Source: G965279355 sp965279355
Lineage (GTDB): Bacteria; Pseudomonadota; Alphaproteobacteria; CACIAM-22H2
Direction of reading: 5' to 3'
Assembly: GCA_965279355.1 (NCBI GenBank)
Contig: OZ257155.1
Location: 4,774,001-4,838,000, forward strand
Length of the DNA: 64,000 nucleotides
Shown here piece after piece: positions 15,917-24,986 of this stretch. Numbering within the stretch: position 1 is the stretch's first letter; the number at the start of each line of letters is the position of its first letter. The notes beneath the pieces were generated by a model, which worked only from the letters and a program-made list of their open reading frames with translations, made no database searches and was not told the DNA's origin. Made by a program: the position numbers and the translations under genes.

Positions 15917-15930
15917 TTGACTTGAATCAA
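15917..15930. promoter_or_regulatory. FNR/FixK-type box upstream of host-attachment gene
   Basis: TTGACTTGAATCAA matches TTGA-N6-TCAA. On the minus strand TGTAAAT follows at the distance expected for a class II promoter. On the plus strand it lies about 66 bases upstream of the predicted guaB transcription start, where an effect is less likely. Confidence 0.65.
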
Positions 15931-15954
15931 GCTAGGAACGTCACGCTATTTGCC

Positions 15955-15982
15955 TTGGAATCACAGGCCCCTTCTGTATGAT
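15955..15982 (+). promoter_or_regulatory. Possible sigma-70 promoter of guaB
   Basis: TTGGAA and TATGAT are separated by 16 bases, 30 bases before the guaB start codon. The -35 match is weak. Confidence 0.4.
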
Positions 15983-16011
15983 GCGCGGCCACCTCCTTTT
16001 CGGGGCATGGC

Positions 16012-17475
<1,464 letters not shown>

Positions 17476-17502
17476 CTTGCGAGCTTCTGCGGCAGTTCAG
17501 CG

Positions 17503-18963
17503 ATGACCCCCGGCGCGCGCGTCCAGGCGGCGATCGACATTCTCGAAGCGATTGCCGCCGGCGGCAGGGGGCCGGGCCGGACCGGGCTTGGCAGCGCGCC
17601 GGCCGATGCGACCGCCAACGGCTATTTCCGCAGCCGCCGCTATATCGGCTCCAAGGATCGCATTGCGATCAGCACGCTGGTCTATGCGGTGCTGCGCCGG
17701 CGCTCCCAACTCGACTGGTGGATCGGTTTCGTGCGCGAGGGCAACCAGCGCGGCGCCTTCGCGCCCAATCCAAGGCAGCGCGTGATCGCGGCGCTGGGTA
17801 TTCTTGAGAACTGGCCGGGCGAGGAGATCGAACGGTCGTTCGACGGCAGCAAGTTCCGCCCCGATCAACTGTCGCCGGTGGAGCGGACGCAGGCCTATGC
17901 GCTTTCGGGCCGCACCATCGACCATCCCGAGCAGCCCGACGCCGTGCGCTACAACTGCCCGGACTGGCTGCTGCCCAGCTTGCGCGAGCGCTTCGGGCGC
18001 GACTATCGCGAGGAGCTGAAGGCGCTCAACGAGCCGGCGGAGCTCGACCTGAGGGTGAACGTGCTCAAGGGCACGCGGCAGCAGGCCGAGCAGTCGCTCT
18101 ATCGGTCCGGTGTCAAAACGCATCACAGCGCACTCTCGCCGCATGGCCTGCGCGTCGAGGGTCGTCCCAATCTGCCGGTGACCGAGGCGTTCAAGGACGG
18201 TCTGGTCGAGATCCAGGACGAGGGCTCGCAACTCGCCGCCCTTCTGGTCGGCGCGGAACCCGGCATGCGCGTGTGCGATTTCTGCGCCGGGGCCGCCGGC
18301 AAGACGCTGGCGATTGCCGCGTCGATGGGTAATAGGGGACACATCGTCGCTTGCGATGTGTCGGGGCCGCGCCTTGAAGCGGCGGGTAAGCGGCTGCGCC
18401 GCGCCGGTGTTCACAATGTCGAGCGCCGCCAGCTGGAGAGCGAGCGCGACGGCTGGGTGAAGAAGCAGGCCGGCAAGTTCGACCGCGTGCTGATCGATGC
18501 GCCATGCTCAGGGACTGGCACGTGGCGGCGCAATCCCGATGCGCGCTGGCTGCTGACCCCGCAGGACATCCAGGAACTGCGGCAGGTGCAGGTGCAGATT
18601 CTGGCCAGCGCCGCGCGGCTGGTGAAGCCGGGCGGTCGGCTGATCTATGTCACCTGTTCGGTCCTCCCGGAGGAAAACGACCGCCAGGCGGAAGCCTTCG
18701 CCGCCGTCCAGCCGGAGTTCGCGCTGGTGGCGATGCCGCGGGTGTGGAAGCAAGCCCTTGGAACGGATTGCCCATCCGAGGGGCCGTATCTGCGCCTGTC
18801 GCCCGGGCAGCATGGGACGGATGGGTTCTTCGTCGCCGTCTTCGAACGCGCTACAGTGCCTGAAAAGGGGAGCACTGATGAAGCGGCTGCTGATCCTTCT
18901 GGCGATACCGGTCCTGGCCCTGCTGAGCCCGACACAGGCGAAGGCGGTTCCGGTCGATCTTGA
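17503..18963 (+). CDS. rsmB: RsmB-type 16S rRNA (cytosine-C5)-methyltransferase
   Basis: A 486-residue NOL1/NOP2/Sun-family RNA methyltransferase. The N-terminal NusB-like region (about residues 5-140) precedes the SAM domain: V-C-D-F-C-A-G-A-A-G-K-T (about 262-273), the first catalytic cysteine in D-A-P-C-S-G-T-G-T and the second in Y-V-T-C-S-V-L-P-E-E-N. The conserved domain ends at F-F-V-A-V-F-E-R (about residue 450). The last 35 residues are low-complexity Gly/Pro/Glu and overlap the next gene's signal peptide in another frame. RsmB modifies C967 in E. coli; the exact site here is not proven. Confidence 0.85.
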   Translation: MTPGARVQAAIDILEAIAAGGRGPGRTGLGSAPADATANGYFRSRRYIGSKDRIAISTLVYAVLRRRSQLDWWIGFVREGNQRGAFAPNPRQRVIAALGILENWPGEEIERSFDGSKFRPDQLSPVERTQAYALSGRTIDHPEQPDAVRYNCPDWLLPSLRERFGRDYREELKALNEPAELDLRVNVLKGTRQQAEQSLYRSGVKTHHSALSPHGLRVEGRPNLPVTEAFKDGLVEIQDEGSQLAALLVGAEPGMRVCDFCAGAAGKTLAIAASMGNRGHIVACDVSGPRLEAAGKRLRRAGVHNVERRQLESERDGWVKKQAGKFDRVLIDAPCSGTGTWRRNPDARWLLTPQDIQELRQVQVQILASAARLVKPGGRLIYVTCSVLPEENDRQAEAFAAVQPEFALVAMPRVWKQALGTDCPSEGPYLRLSPGQHGTDGFFVAVFERATVPEKGSTDEAAADPSGDTGPGPAEPDTGEGGSGRS

Positions 18964-19600
18964 GCTGGTGCTGGCGGTCGACGTCTCGCGCAGCGTCGAT
19001 CCCGACGAGGCGAAGCTGCAGCGCGAAGGCTATATCGCGGCGCTGACCCACCAGCGGGTGCTGCAGGCCATCGCCTCCGGTCCCAACCGCCGCATCGCCG
19101 TCACCTATTTCGAATGGGCCGGCGTCAATTCGCAGCGCATCGTCGTGCCGTGGACTTTGATCGACGGCGATGCGAGCGCCGGCGATTTCGTCGAGCAGGT
19201 CGCCGCCGCCAACTATGTCTTCTGGAACTGGACATCGATCAGCGGCGCCATCGATATGGGGATGGCGATGTTCGATACGAACCGCTTCGAGGGCACGCGC
19301 CGCGTCATCGACATCTCCGGCGACGGCCGCAACAACCAGGGTCGCCCGGCGGAGCTGGCGCGCGACGACGCGGTGGCGAAGGGCATCACCATCAACGGCC
19401 TGCCGATCGTCAACGACCGCACCAATTTCGGCCGCATGCCGGAATACGATCTCGAAGCCTATTACCGCGACTCCGTGATCGGCGGGCAGGGCGCGTTCCT
19501 GGTGGTGGCGCAAGATTTCGATTCCTTCGCCGGCGCCATTCTGTCGAAGCTGATCCGCGAGATTGCCGGCGAATTTAATGAGCAATTCGCCACGCGATGA
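18878..19600 (+). CDS. DUF1194 secreted von Willebrand factor A-like protein
   Basis: A 240-residue protein of the DUF1194 family. A signal peptide (residues 1-23, ending A-K-A) is followed by a VWA-type fold with the MIDAS motif D35-V-S37-R-S39, then V-I-D-I-S-G-D-G-R-N-N. It probably binds a metal and mediates protein contacts in the periplasm; function is unknown. The start is set by AAGGGGAG (18865-18872) before the ATG at 18878, although this lies 86 bases inside the end of rsmB in a different frame. The overlap implies translational coupling or a recently extended rsmB end. Confidence 0.82.
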   Translation: MKRLLILLAIPVLALLSPTQAKAVPVDLELVLAVDVSRSVDPDEAKLQREGYIAALTHQRVLQAIASGPNRRIAVTYFEWAGVNSQRIVVPWTLIDGDASAGDFVEQVAAANYVFWNWTSISGAIDMGMAMFDTNRFEGTRRVIDISGDGRNNQGRPAELARDDAVAKGITINGLPIVNDRTNFGRMPEYDLEAYYRDSVIGGQGAFLVVAQDFDSFAGAILSKLIREIAGEFNEQFATR

Positions 19601-19640
19601 GTTGACGCGAAAAGCGTCGTTTTCCTAGCTCCTAAGAACA

Positions 19641-19758
19641 AAACCTCATCCTGAGGAGGCGCGCAGCGCCGTCTCGAAGGATGGCGACACTCTCATCCGA
19701 TTGACGTGCGGCCACCCTTCGAGACGCCCGCTGGCGCGGGCTCCTCAGGGTGAGGTTT
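19641..19758. repeat. Palindromic intergenic repeat (second family)
   Basis: A 118-base imperfect inverted repeat. It begins AAACCTCATCCTGAGGAG and ends CTCCTCAGGGTGAGGTTT, with inner pairing of GTCTCGAAGGATGGC and GCCACCCTTCGAGAC. It has no coding potential. This type of repeat is widespread in Rhizobiales genomes. It fills most of the gap between the DUF1194 and GNAT genes. Confidence 0.75.
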
Positions 19759-19827
19759 GAGTTTAATGGCGCGCTGCAACTTCCGGATCGGACTCGCCAT
19801 CCACGCGAATCGTGTTAGGGTAAGTGC

Positions 19828-20415
19828 ATGGCAACGGCGACCATCGGACTTGCTACCGAACGGGCTGCTGCAGGTATCGCACAAACCTACGTCGATACTT
19901 GGCGATCCGCCTACGCCGGCCTTCTCCCTGACCGTGTTCTTCTCGGCATGTCGTACGAACGGCAGACCCGCGAATGGTCATGGGTGATCCGCAACCGCGC
20001 GCAGGCGCAGCCGGTCATCGTCGCCGCGACCGCCAAAACGGGTATCGTCGGCTTCACCAGCTTCGGCCTCAGCCGCATCACCGACCGCCCGGCCTCAGGG
20101 CCGTATGCCAGCCAGGGCGACAGCAATGTCGGTGAGATCTTCACCCTCTATGTCCGGCCCGAATTCCAGGAATCCGGCATCGGCCGCCGCCTCTTGGCTG
20201 CTTCCTTTGCCGCCATGCAGGAGCGCGGCTACGAGCGCAGCTTCCTGTGGGTGCTGCGCGACAACCCCTCCCGCCATTTCTACGAGCGGATGGGCGGGCA
20301 GGTGATCGCCGAGCGGCGCGAGCGGCTGTGGGGTTGCCTGCTGGATGAAACCGCGTATGGTTGGCCCGATCTGACGGCGGCCGTCGACCGGCTAGGCTCC
20401 ATCGAGACCGGCTAA
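19828..20415 (+). CDS. GNAT family N-acetyltransferase
   Basis: A 195-residue acetyl-CoA-dependent transferase. The GNAT core shows V-G-E-I-F-T-L-Y-V (beta-4), the acetyl-CoA pyrophosphate loop Q-E-S-G-I-G-R-R-L-L and the later N-P-S-R-H-F-Y-E-R-M-G-G motif. The N-terminus (Y-V-D-T-W-R-S-A-Y-A-G-L-L-P) is typical of a subgroup often annotated as PA4866- or RimI-like; the acceptor is unknown. Its stop codon sits in the loop of a strong terminator, so its transcript ends immediately. Confidence 0.85.
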   Translation: MATATIGLATERAAAGIAQTYVDTWRSAYAGLLPDRVLLGMSYERQTREWSWVIRNRAQAQPVIVAATAKTGIVGFTSFGLSRITDRPASGPYASQGDSNVGEIFTLYVRPEFQESGIGRRLLAASFAAMQERGYERSFLWVLRDNPSRHFYERMGGQVIAERRERLWGCLLDETAYGWPDLTAAVDRLGSIETG

Positions 20416-20429
20416 AAGCCGGTCTCTTT
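20404..20429 (+). terminator. Intrinsic terminator with the GNAT stop codon in its loop
   Basis: GAGACCGGC and GCCGGTCTC form a perfect 9-bp stem around TAAAA, followed by TTT. The TAA at 20413-20415 ends the GNAT gene, so the last codons are part of the stem. Confidence 0.8.
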
Positions 20430-20454
20430 CATTAACGTTCTGATTTTTTAAGCG

Positions 20455-22011
20455 GTGTCCGTGACCGATACGATTCTTATTCTCGATTTTGGCAGCCAGG
20501 TAACCCAGCTGATCGCACGGCGCGTCCGCGAGAGCGGCGTCTATTGCGAGGTGCATCCCTTCAACAAGGGCGCCGAGGCGCTCATGAGGCTCAAGCCGAA
20601 GGGCATCATCTTCTCCGGCGGCCCGGCCTCGGTCCTCGAAGGGACAAGCAGTCCGCGGGCTCCCGACGAGGCGTTCAAATCGGGACTGCCGATCCTGGGC
20701 ATCTGCTATGGCCAGCAGACGCTGGTGGCGCAGCTCGGCGGCAAGGTCGAAAGCTCCGACCACCGCGAGTTCGGCCGCGCCTTCATCGAGATCAAGGACG
20801 ACTGCAAACTGTTCGAAGGCCTGTGGCCCAAAGGCAGCCGCGAGCAGGTGTGGATGAGCCACGGCGACCGTGTCGTGGCGCTGCCCGACGGCTTCCGCCG
20901 CGTCGCGGTCAGCGACGGCGCGCCCTTCGCTGTCATCGCCGACGACGAGCGCAAATATTACGGCGTGATGTTCCACCCCGAAGTCGTGCACACGCCGCAG
21001 GGGGCCGCGCTGATCCGCAACTTCACGCATCACGTGGTCGGCTGCAAAGGCGAGTGGACGATGGCCGCCTTCCGCAAACAGGAAGTCGAGCGCATCCGCA
21101 AGCAGGTCGGCAAGGGCAAGGTGATCTGCGGGCTATCCGGGGGCGTCGACTCATCGGTGGCCGCCGTGCTCATCCACGAAGCCATCGGCGACCAGCTCAC
21201 CTGCATCTTTGTCGATCACGGCCTGCTGCGCGAGGCCGAGGCGGAGCAGGTGGTGGAGCTGTTCCGCAATCACTACAACATCCCGCTGGTGCATCGCGAC
21301 GCGAGCCAGATGTTCCTCGGCAACCTCGCCGGGGTCAGCGACCCTGAAACCAAGCGCAAGATCATCGGCGCCACCTTCATCGACGTGTTCGACGAAGAAG
21401 CGGGCAAGATCGGCGGCGCGCAGTTCCTGGCGCAGGGCACGCTCTATCCCGATGTGATTGAGTCGGTGTCGTTCACCGGCGGCCCCAGCGTCACCATCAA
21501 GTCGCATCACAATGTCGGCGGCCTGCCGGAGAAGATGAACCTCAAGCTCGTGGAGCCTCTCCGAGAACTCTTCAAGGACGAGGTGAGGGCGCTCGGCCGC
21601 GAACTCGGCCTGCCCGAGAGCCTGGTCGGCCGCCATCCGTTCCCCGGCCCCGGCCTCGCCATCCGCATTCCGGGCGACATCACCGAAGACAAGCTGGCGA
21701 TCCTGCGCAAGGCGGATGCCGTCTATCTCGAGGAGATCCGCCGCGCCGGTCTCTACGACGCGATCTGGCAGGCGTTTGCGGTGCTGCTGCCGGTGAAGAC
21801 CGTCGGCGTGATGGGCGATGCGCGCTCCTACGACTTCGTCTGCGCGCTGCGCGCCGTCACCTCGACCGACGGCATGACCGCCGACTCATACGCCTTCAGC
21901 CACGAATTCCTGTCGGCCTGCGCGACCCGCATCATCAACGAGGTGCGGGGGATCAACCGCGTGGTTTACGACGTGACGTCGAAGCCGCCGGGGACGATTG
22001 AGTGGGAATAG
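20455..22011 (+). CDS. guaA: GMP synthase (glutamine-hydrolysing)
   Basis: A 518-residue enzyme that converts XMP to GMP using glutamine and ATP. The class I glutaminase domain has the nucleophile C84 in G-I-C-Y-G-Q-Q and the His-Glu pair in M-F-H-P-E-V. The ATP-pyrophosphatase loop is G-L-S-G-G-V-D-S-S-V, followed by the C-terminal dimerisation domain ending T-I-E-W-E. Initiation is at GTG 20455 or the GTG at 20461. It completes the GMP branch with guaB 3 kb upstream. A broken copy of its last third lies at 22794-23149. Confidence 0.96.
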   Translation: MSVTDTILILDFGSQVTQLIARRVRESGVYCEVHPFNKGAEALMRLKPKGIIFSGGPASVLEGTSSPRAPDEAFKSGLPILGICYGQQTLVAQLGGKVESSDHREFGRAFIEIKDDCKLFEGLWPKGSREQVWMSHGDRVVALPDGFRRVAVSDGAPFAVIADDERKYYGVMFHPEVVHTPQGAALIRNFTHHVVGCKGEWTMAAFRKQEVERIRKQVGKGKVICGLSGGVDSSVAAVLIHEAIGDQLTCIFVDHGLLREAEAEQVVELFRNHYNIPLVHRDASQMFLGNLAGVSDPETKRKIIGATFIDVFDEEAGKIGGAQFLAQGTLYPDVIESVSFTGGPSVTIKSHHNVGGLPEKMNLKLVEPLRELFKDEVRALGRELGLPESLVGRHPFPGPGLAIRIPGDITEDKLAILRKADAVYLEEIRRAGLYDAIWQAFAVLLPVKTVGVMGDARSYDFVCALRAVTSTDGMTADSYAFSHEFLSACATRIINEVRGINRVVYDVTSKPPGTIEWE

Positions 22012-22102
22012 GGCGAGTGGGCGTGATCCGGCTCCTTTCTCAGGCTATCGCGGACGAGCCCAACTGACGTCGCATTGTTCAGAATGAGGATCGGACTCAA
22101 TC

Positions 22103-22666
22103 ATGTTGCGTTTCAACTCCATTGTCCTTGCATCCGTTTTTCTTCTGATCTGCCCGGCATTTGCCGCAGAACCGCTTCAACCCGATCCACGGAATAGACC
22201 GGCGGACAATTCAGTTTCGCCTGGAGGGCGCCGGGCAACGGCCGACGAGACACAACCCGGCGGCGGCAGGGAAAGAATGAGAAAGAAGGACGTTCAGGCG
22301 GAGCAGTCGGACAACGGCCGGAAATTCCTGACTGCTGCGGAGCTTGAAGACCTCTTTCCCGATACGGAGATCACGCATGTGAACCCAAATAACAGTTCCA
22401 GCCGGGTGCGCATGTTTTTCCATGCAGATGGTCAACTGAGCGGTGCCGCCGTTACAAAGAAAACAAGCCCGATAACCGGCAAATGGTCTGTCACGCCGCG
22501 CGGAACGCTCTGTTTCTCAAGCGAGCAGCAAGGGCAGCAGTGTTTCTATCTTGAACGGCATGGTAAAGACGAGCTAGTTCGCTACAACCTTGCGCAAAAA
22601 CCGATGCCCGGCATCAATTGGACGATCGCGAAATCCGGCCCTCGCGCGCATCTTGTGCCCCAATAA
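22103..22666 (+). CDS. Secreted hypothetical protein
   Basis: A 187-residue protein I do not recognise as a named family. A signal peptide is clear (hydrophobic core residues 7-20, cleavage after F-A-A). A disordered, charged Pro/Gly/Arg stretch follows (about 24-72), then a compact domain from about residue 75 with two cysteines (in L-C-F-S and Q-C-F-Y) that could form a disulfide, and the pattern G-K-W-S-V-T-P-R-G-T-L-C-F. This recalls small periplasmic domains that sense or bind small molecules, but nothing firmer can be said. GC content is lower than in the neighbours, hinting at a different history. Confidence 0.6.
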   Translation: MLRFNSIVLASVFLLICPAFAAEPLQPDPRNRPADNSVSPGGRRATADETQPGGGRERMRKKDVQAEQSDNGRKFLTAAELEDLFPDTEITHVNPNNSSSRVRMFFHADGQLSGAAVTKKTSPITGKWSVTPRGTLCFSSEQQGQQCFYLERHGKDELVRYNLAQKPMPGINWTIAKSGPRAHLVPQ

Positions 22667-22730
22667 TTTCGAGAGCGACCGTGGCGATAACTTTAGAATG
22701 GTGTCATTCGCCGTACAGGGAAATGATCGA

Positions 22731-22793
22731 GTGGGCATGATACCGTAGAAGCTTTTTCAAACCTTAACTGCGGAGGGAGCCGTTTACACCTCT
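22731..22793. repeat. 62-bp imperfect direct repeat, copy 1
   Basis: It runs from GTGGGCATGAT to AGCCGTTTACACCTCT and matches 24867-24928 with few differences and small gaps. It directly precedes the guaA fragment. The shared core includes AGCTTTTTCAAA and GGAGCCGTTTACACCTCT. Confidence 0.75.
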
Positions 22794-23149
22794 GCATTCC
22801 CGGCGACATCACCGAAGACAAGCTGGCGATCCTGCGCAAGGCCGATGCGGTGTATCTGGAAGAGATCCGCCGGGCCGGTCTCTACGACGCGATCTGGCAG
22901 GCCTTCGCCGTGCTGCTGCCGGTGAAGTTCGTCGGCGTGATGGGCGATGCGCGCTCTTACGATTTCGTCTGCGCCTTGCGCGCCGTCACCTCGACCGACG
23001 GCATGACCGCAGACCCATACGCCTTCAGCCACGAATTCCTCTCTGCCTGCGCAACCCGTATCATCAACGAGGTGCGGGGGATCAACCGCGTGGATTACGA
23101 CGTGACATCGAACCGCCCAGCACGATCGAATGAGAGTGAGGGGAAATAG
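22794..23149 (+). pseudogene. Fragment of a second guaA (3' third), frameshifted at its end
   Basis: The DNA from 22794 follows guaA from about base 21665 to near its end, with scattered, mostly silent differences. The encoded stretch begins in the middle of the synthetase domain; it lacks the glutaminase domain and P-loop. Near the end one base is missing compared with guaA, so the normal T-I-E-W-E ending is lost and the frame runs to a stop at 23149. It lacks a start region of its own, so it is very likely a non-functional duplicate. The junction with the upstream direct repeat is sharp. From 23150 to 23413 I see no gene or clear signal. Confidence 0.8.
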
Positions 23150-23413
23150 GGCGCAGGCGCGGTCCTCCCGTGATCACCAGGATACGCCGGACCGGCCGGC
23201 ACTCAACGTTTCCGTCACCACCTCGACCGGCTTGTTCTCCCATGGCCGGTTCAATCCAGACCAATGCCGGCGGCTGCGACGGCATCTGCCCTGATGGCAT
23301 GCACCGTGCGGTCGCGATGCTCCGGCGGCGCATAGACGAGGGGGGGTGTTTGCTATGGCTGGCGTCAGTCGCGCCAGGCCGGCGCTGGGGCGGGACAACA
23401 GGAGGACAACGTA

Positions 23414-23737
23414 ATGAAATTCGTTCATGCAGGCTTGGCGGCTGGTCTTTGTTTCTTCGCCGTCGCGCCGGGCGCGGCGCAGACGCCGCCCGCTGTCCAG
23501 CGCGGGATGGTGCTCGCGAACACGCAATGCGCACGGTGCCACTCTATCGACAAGGTCGGGCCGAGCCCGCTCGCAATCGCGCCACCGTTCCGCGACCTTC
23601 ACAAGCGCTATCAGGTCGAAAATCTCGAAGAAGCCCTCGCCGAAGGGATTATGACGGGCCATCCGACCATGCCGGAATTCCGCTTCGAGCCGGATCAGAT
23701 CGCCAACCTGATCGCGTTTCTCAAGTCCCTCGAATAG
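23414..23737 (+). CDS. Small c-type cytochrome
   Basis: A 107-residue periplasmic monohaem cytochrome c. It has a signal peptide (residues 1-22, ending G-A-A-Q), the haem-attachment motif C-A-R-C-H (about 39-43) and the likely axial methionine in H-P-T-M-P-E-F near residue 86. The C-terminal L-I-A-F-L-K-S-L-E helix is typical of class I cytochromes. It would pass electrons in the periplasm; the partner is unknown. It lies 14 bases upstream of tspO and may be cotranscribed. Confidence 0.88.
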   Translation: MKFVHAGLAAGLCFFAVAPGAAQTPPAVQRGMVLANTQCARCHSIDKVGPSPLAIAPPFRDLHKRYQVENLEEALAEGIMTGHPTMPEFRFEPDQIANLIAFLKSLE

Positions 23738-23751
23738 CGGAATTCCAGATC

Positions 23752-24204
23752 ATGATCCGCTATGGATCGCTGATCCTGTTCCTCGTTCTCGTGCTGGGTG
23801 GCGGCCTTGCTCTGGGCGGCCTGACCATGCCGGGCGCGTGGTATGCCGGCCTCGCCAAACCGTCCTTCAATCCGCCCGCCTGGCTGTTCGGGCCGGTCTG
23901 GACGGCGCTCTATATCCTCATCGCCGTCGCCGGCTGGCGTGTCTGGCAGCGCGACCGCGCCGGCTGGCCGATGAAGCTGTGGTGGGCGCAGATGGCGTTG
24001 AACTTCCTGTGGACGCCCGTCTTTTTCGGCGCGCATCAGATCGGACTGGCATTCGTCGTCATCCTGCTGATGGTCGCCGCCATTCTCGCCTTCATCGCCA
24101 CCGCGTGGCGGCAGGATCGCGTGGCGGCCTGGCTGTTCGTTCCCTATGCCGCCTGGGTGGCCTTCGCCGCGGTGCTGAACTTCTCGATCTGGATTTTGAA
24201 CTGA
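23752..24204 (+). CDS. tspO: TspO/MBR-family tryptophan-rich sensory protein
   Basis: A 150-residue five-helix membrane protein of the TspO/peripheral benzodiazepine receptor family, which binds tetrapyrroles and in Rhodobacter modulates oxygen-dependent gene expression. The hallmarks are W-Y-A-G-L-A-K-P-S-F-N-P-P, then W-L-F-G-P-V-W-T-A-L-Y, A-L-N-F-L-W-T-P-V-F-F and W-V-A-F-A-A-V-L-N-F-S-I-W-I-L-N. The start is the ATG at 23752, just after the cytochrome gene. The reading frame is open for 190 codons upstream, but that part is only an antisense-like shadow. Confidence 0.9.
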   Translation: MIRYGSLILFLVLVLGGGLALGGLTMPGAWYAGLAKPSFNPPAWLFGPVWTALYILIAVAGWRVWQRDRAGWPMKLWWAQMALNFLWTPVFFGAHQIGLAFVVILLMVAAILAFIATAWRQDRVAAWLFVPYAAWVAFAAVLNFSIWILN

Positions 24205-24315
24205 GGTGCGGCAGGGGCGAAACCGTCGACGTGGCACCGGCGTAAGAACCAATCCCGTTCTGGATCGTTGTCATGGGGCCCGATTTCAGCAGGCCCATTT
24301 CAGCAGGACGGATCC

Positions 24316-24876
24316 ATGGACATCACCCAGCTTATTCTCGACGACCACCAGGAGCAGCGGCGGCTCTTTGCCGTTCTCGAGCAGATCGGGGATGACGACA
24401 CCGAGGCTCTGGAAGCGGTGTGGGGCCGGCTGTCGACGTTCCTTGAGGTGCATGCCAAGGCCGAAGAGGATTTCTTCTATCCGGCCCTTCTGTCGCATGG
24501 GCAGGGGGCGGGCGGAAAACCGAGCGCCAAGGCCGAGACGATTCATGCCATCAAGGATCACAACGAGATCCGCGATGCGATCCGGAAGGTCGCGGATCAC
24601 AGGATCGGCAGCGCGGCGTGGCGCCAGGCCGTGACGCAGGCCAATGAGGCGAACAGCGATCACATGGCCGAAGAGGAACGCGAAGGCCTGACCGATTTCC
24701 GGATTAACGCCGATCTGCAGCGCCGGCACGACCTCGCGGTGCAGTTCGCCGTGTTCGAGGCGAATCACATCAACGGCGTGAAGGTCCGCGACATCGATCC
24801 CGGCACCTACGTCGCCCGGCACGCCGGCCCGGCCCATCTGACGGCCGCCGCCACGCGAGGCCCAAAGTGGGAATGA
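24316..24876 (+). CDS. Hemerythrin (HHE) domain protein
   Basis: A 186-residue four-helix protein with HHE cation-binding motifs: D-D-H-Q-E-Q-R-R-L-F near residue 9, F-L-E-V-H-A-K-A-E-E-D-F-F-Y-P near 46, I-K-D-H-N-E near 83 and D-H-M-A-E-E-E near 117. These would hold a di-iron centre able to bind O2 or NO. I chose the ATG at 24316 (MDITQLIL) because it places the first His motif as in relatives; 16 extra codons upstream show no similarity. The end of the gene overlaps a direct repeat also found before the guaA fragment. Confidence 0.85.
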   Translation: MDITQLILDDHQEQRRLFAVLEQIGDDDTEALEAVWGRLSTFLEVHAKAEEDFFYPALLSHGQGAGGKPSAKAETIHAIKDHNEIRDAIRKVADHRIGSAAWRQAVTQANEANSDHMAEEEREGLTDFRINADLQRRHDLAVQFAVFEANHINGVKVRDIDPGTYVARHAGPAHLTAAATRGPKWE

Positions 24877-24928
24877 TCCCCTAGCTTTTTCAAAACCTTG
24901 ACTGGCGGCTGGAGCCGTTTACACCTCT
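24867..24928. repeat. 62-bp imperfect direct repeat, copy 2, with possible promoter
   Basis: It matches 22731-22793. It covers the hemerythrin stop codon and most of the gap before the next gene. It contains TTGACT, a 17-base spacer and ACACCT, which could be the -35 and -10 of the amidohydrolase gene that starts at 24987; the -10 is poor. Confidence 0.7.
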
Positions 24929-24986
24929 CCCGCGGCTTTACAACGGTCGGGCGTTACCGCCTGAAAACCAGGGTTTGGGGAGTACC

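Noticed and set aside
15931..16011. Riboswitch before guaB
   Set aside because: The leader is too short for a purine or ppGpp riboswitch and no conserved core is visible.
23170..23751. In-frame extension upstream of tspO giving a 344-residue protein
   Set aside because: The added part overlaps the cytochrome c gene and has no similarity to TspO; the normal start is at 23752.
24278..24306. Short tandem duplication of ATTTCAGCAGG before the hemerythrin gene
   Set aside because: Two copies only; no functional reading beyond a small local duplication.
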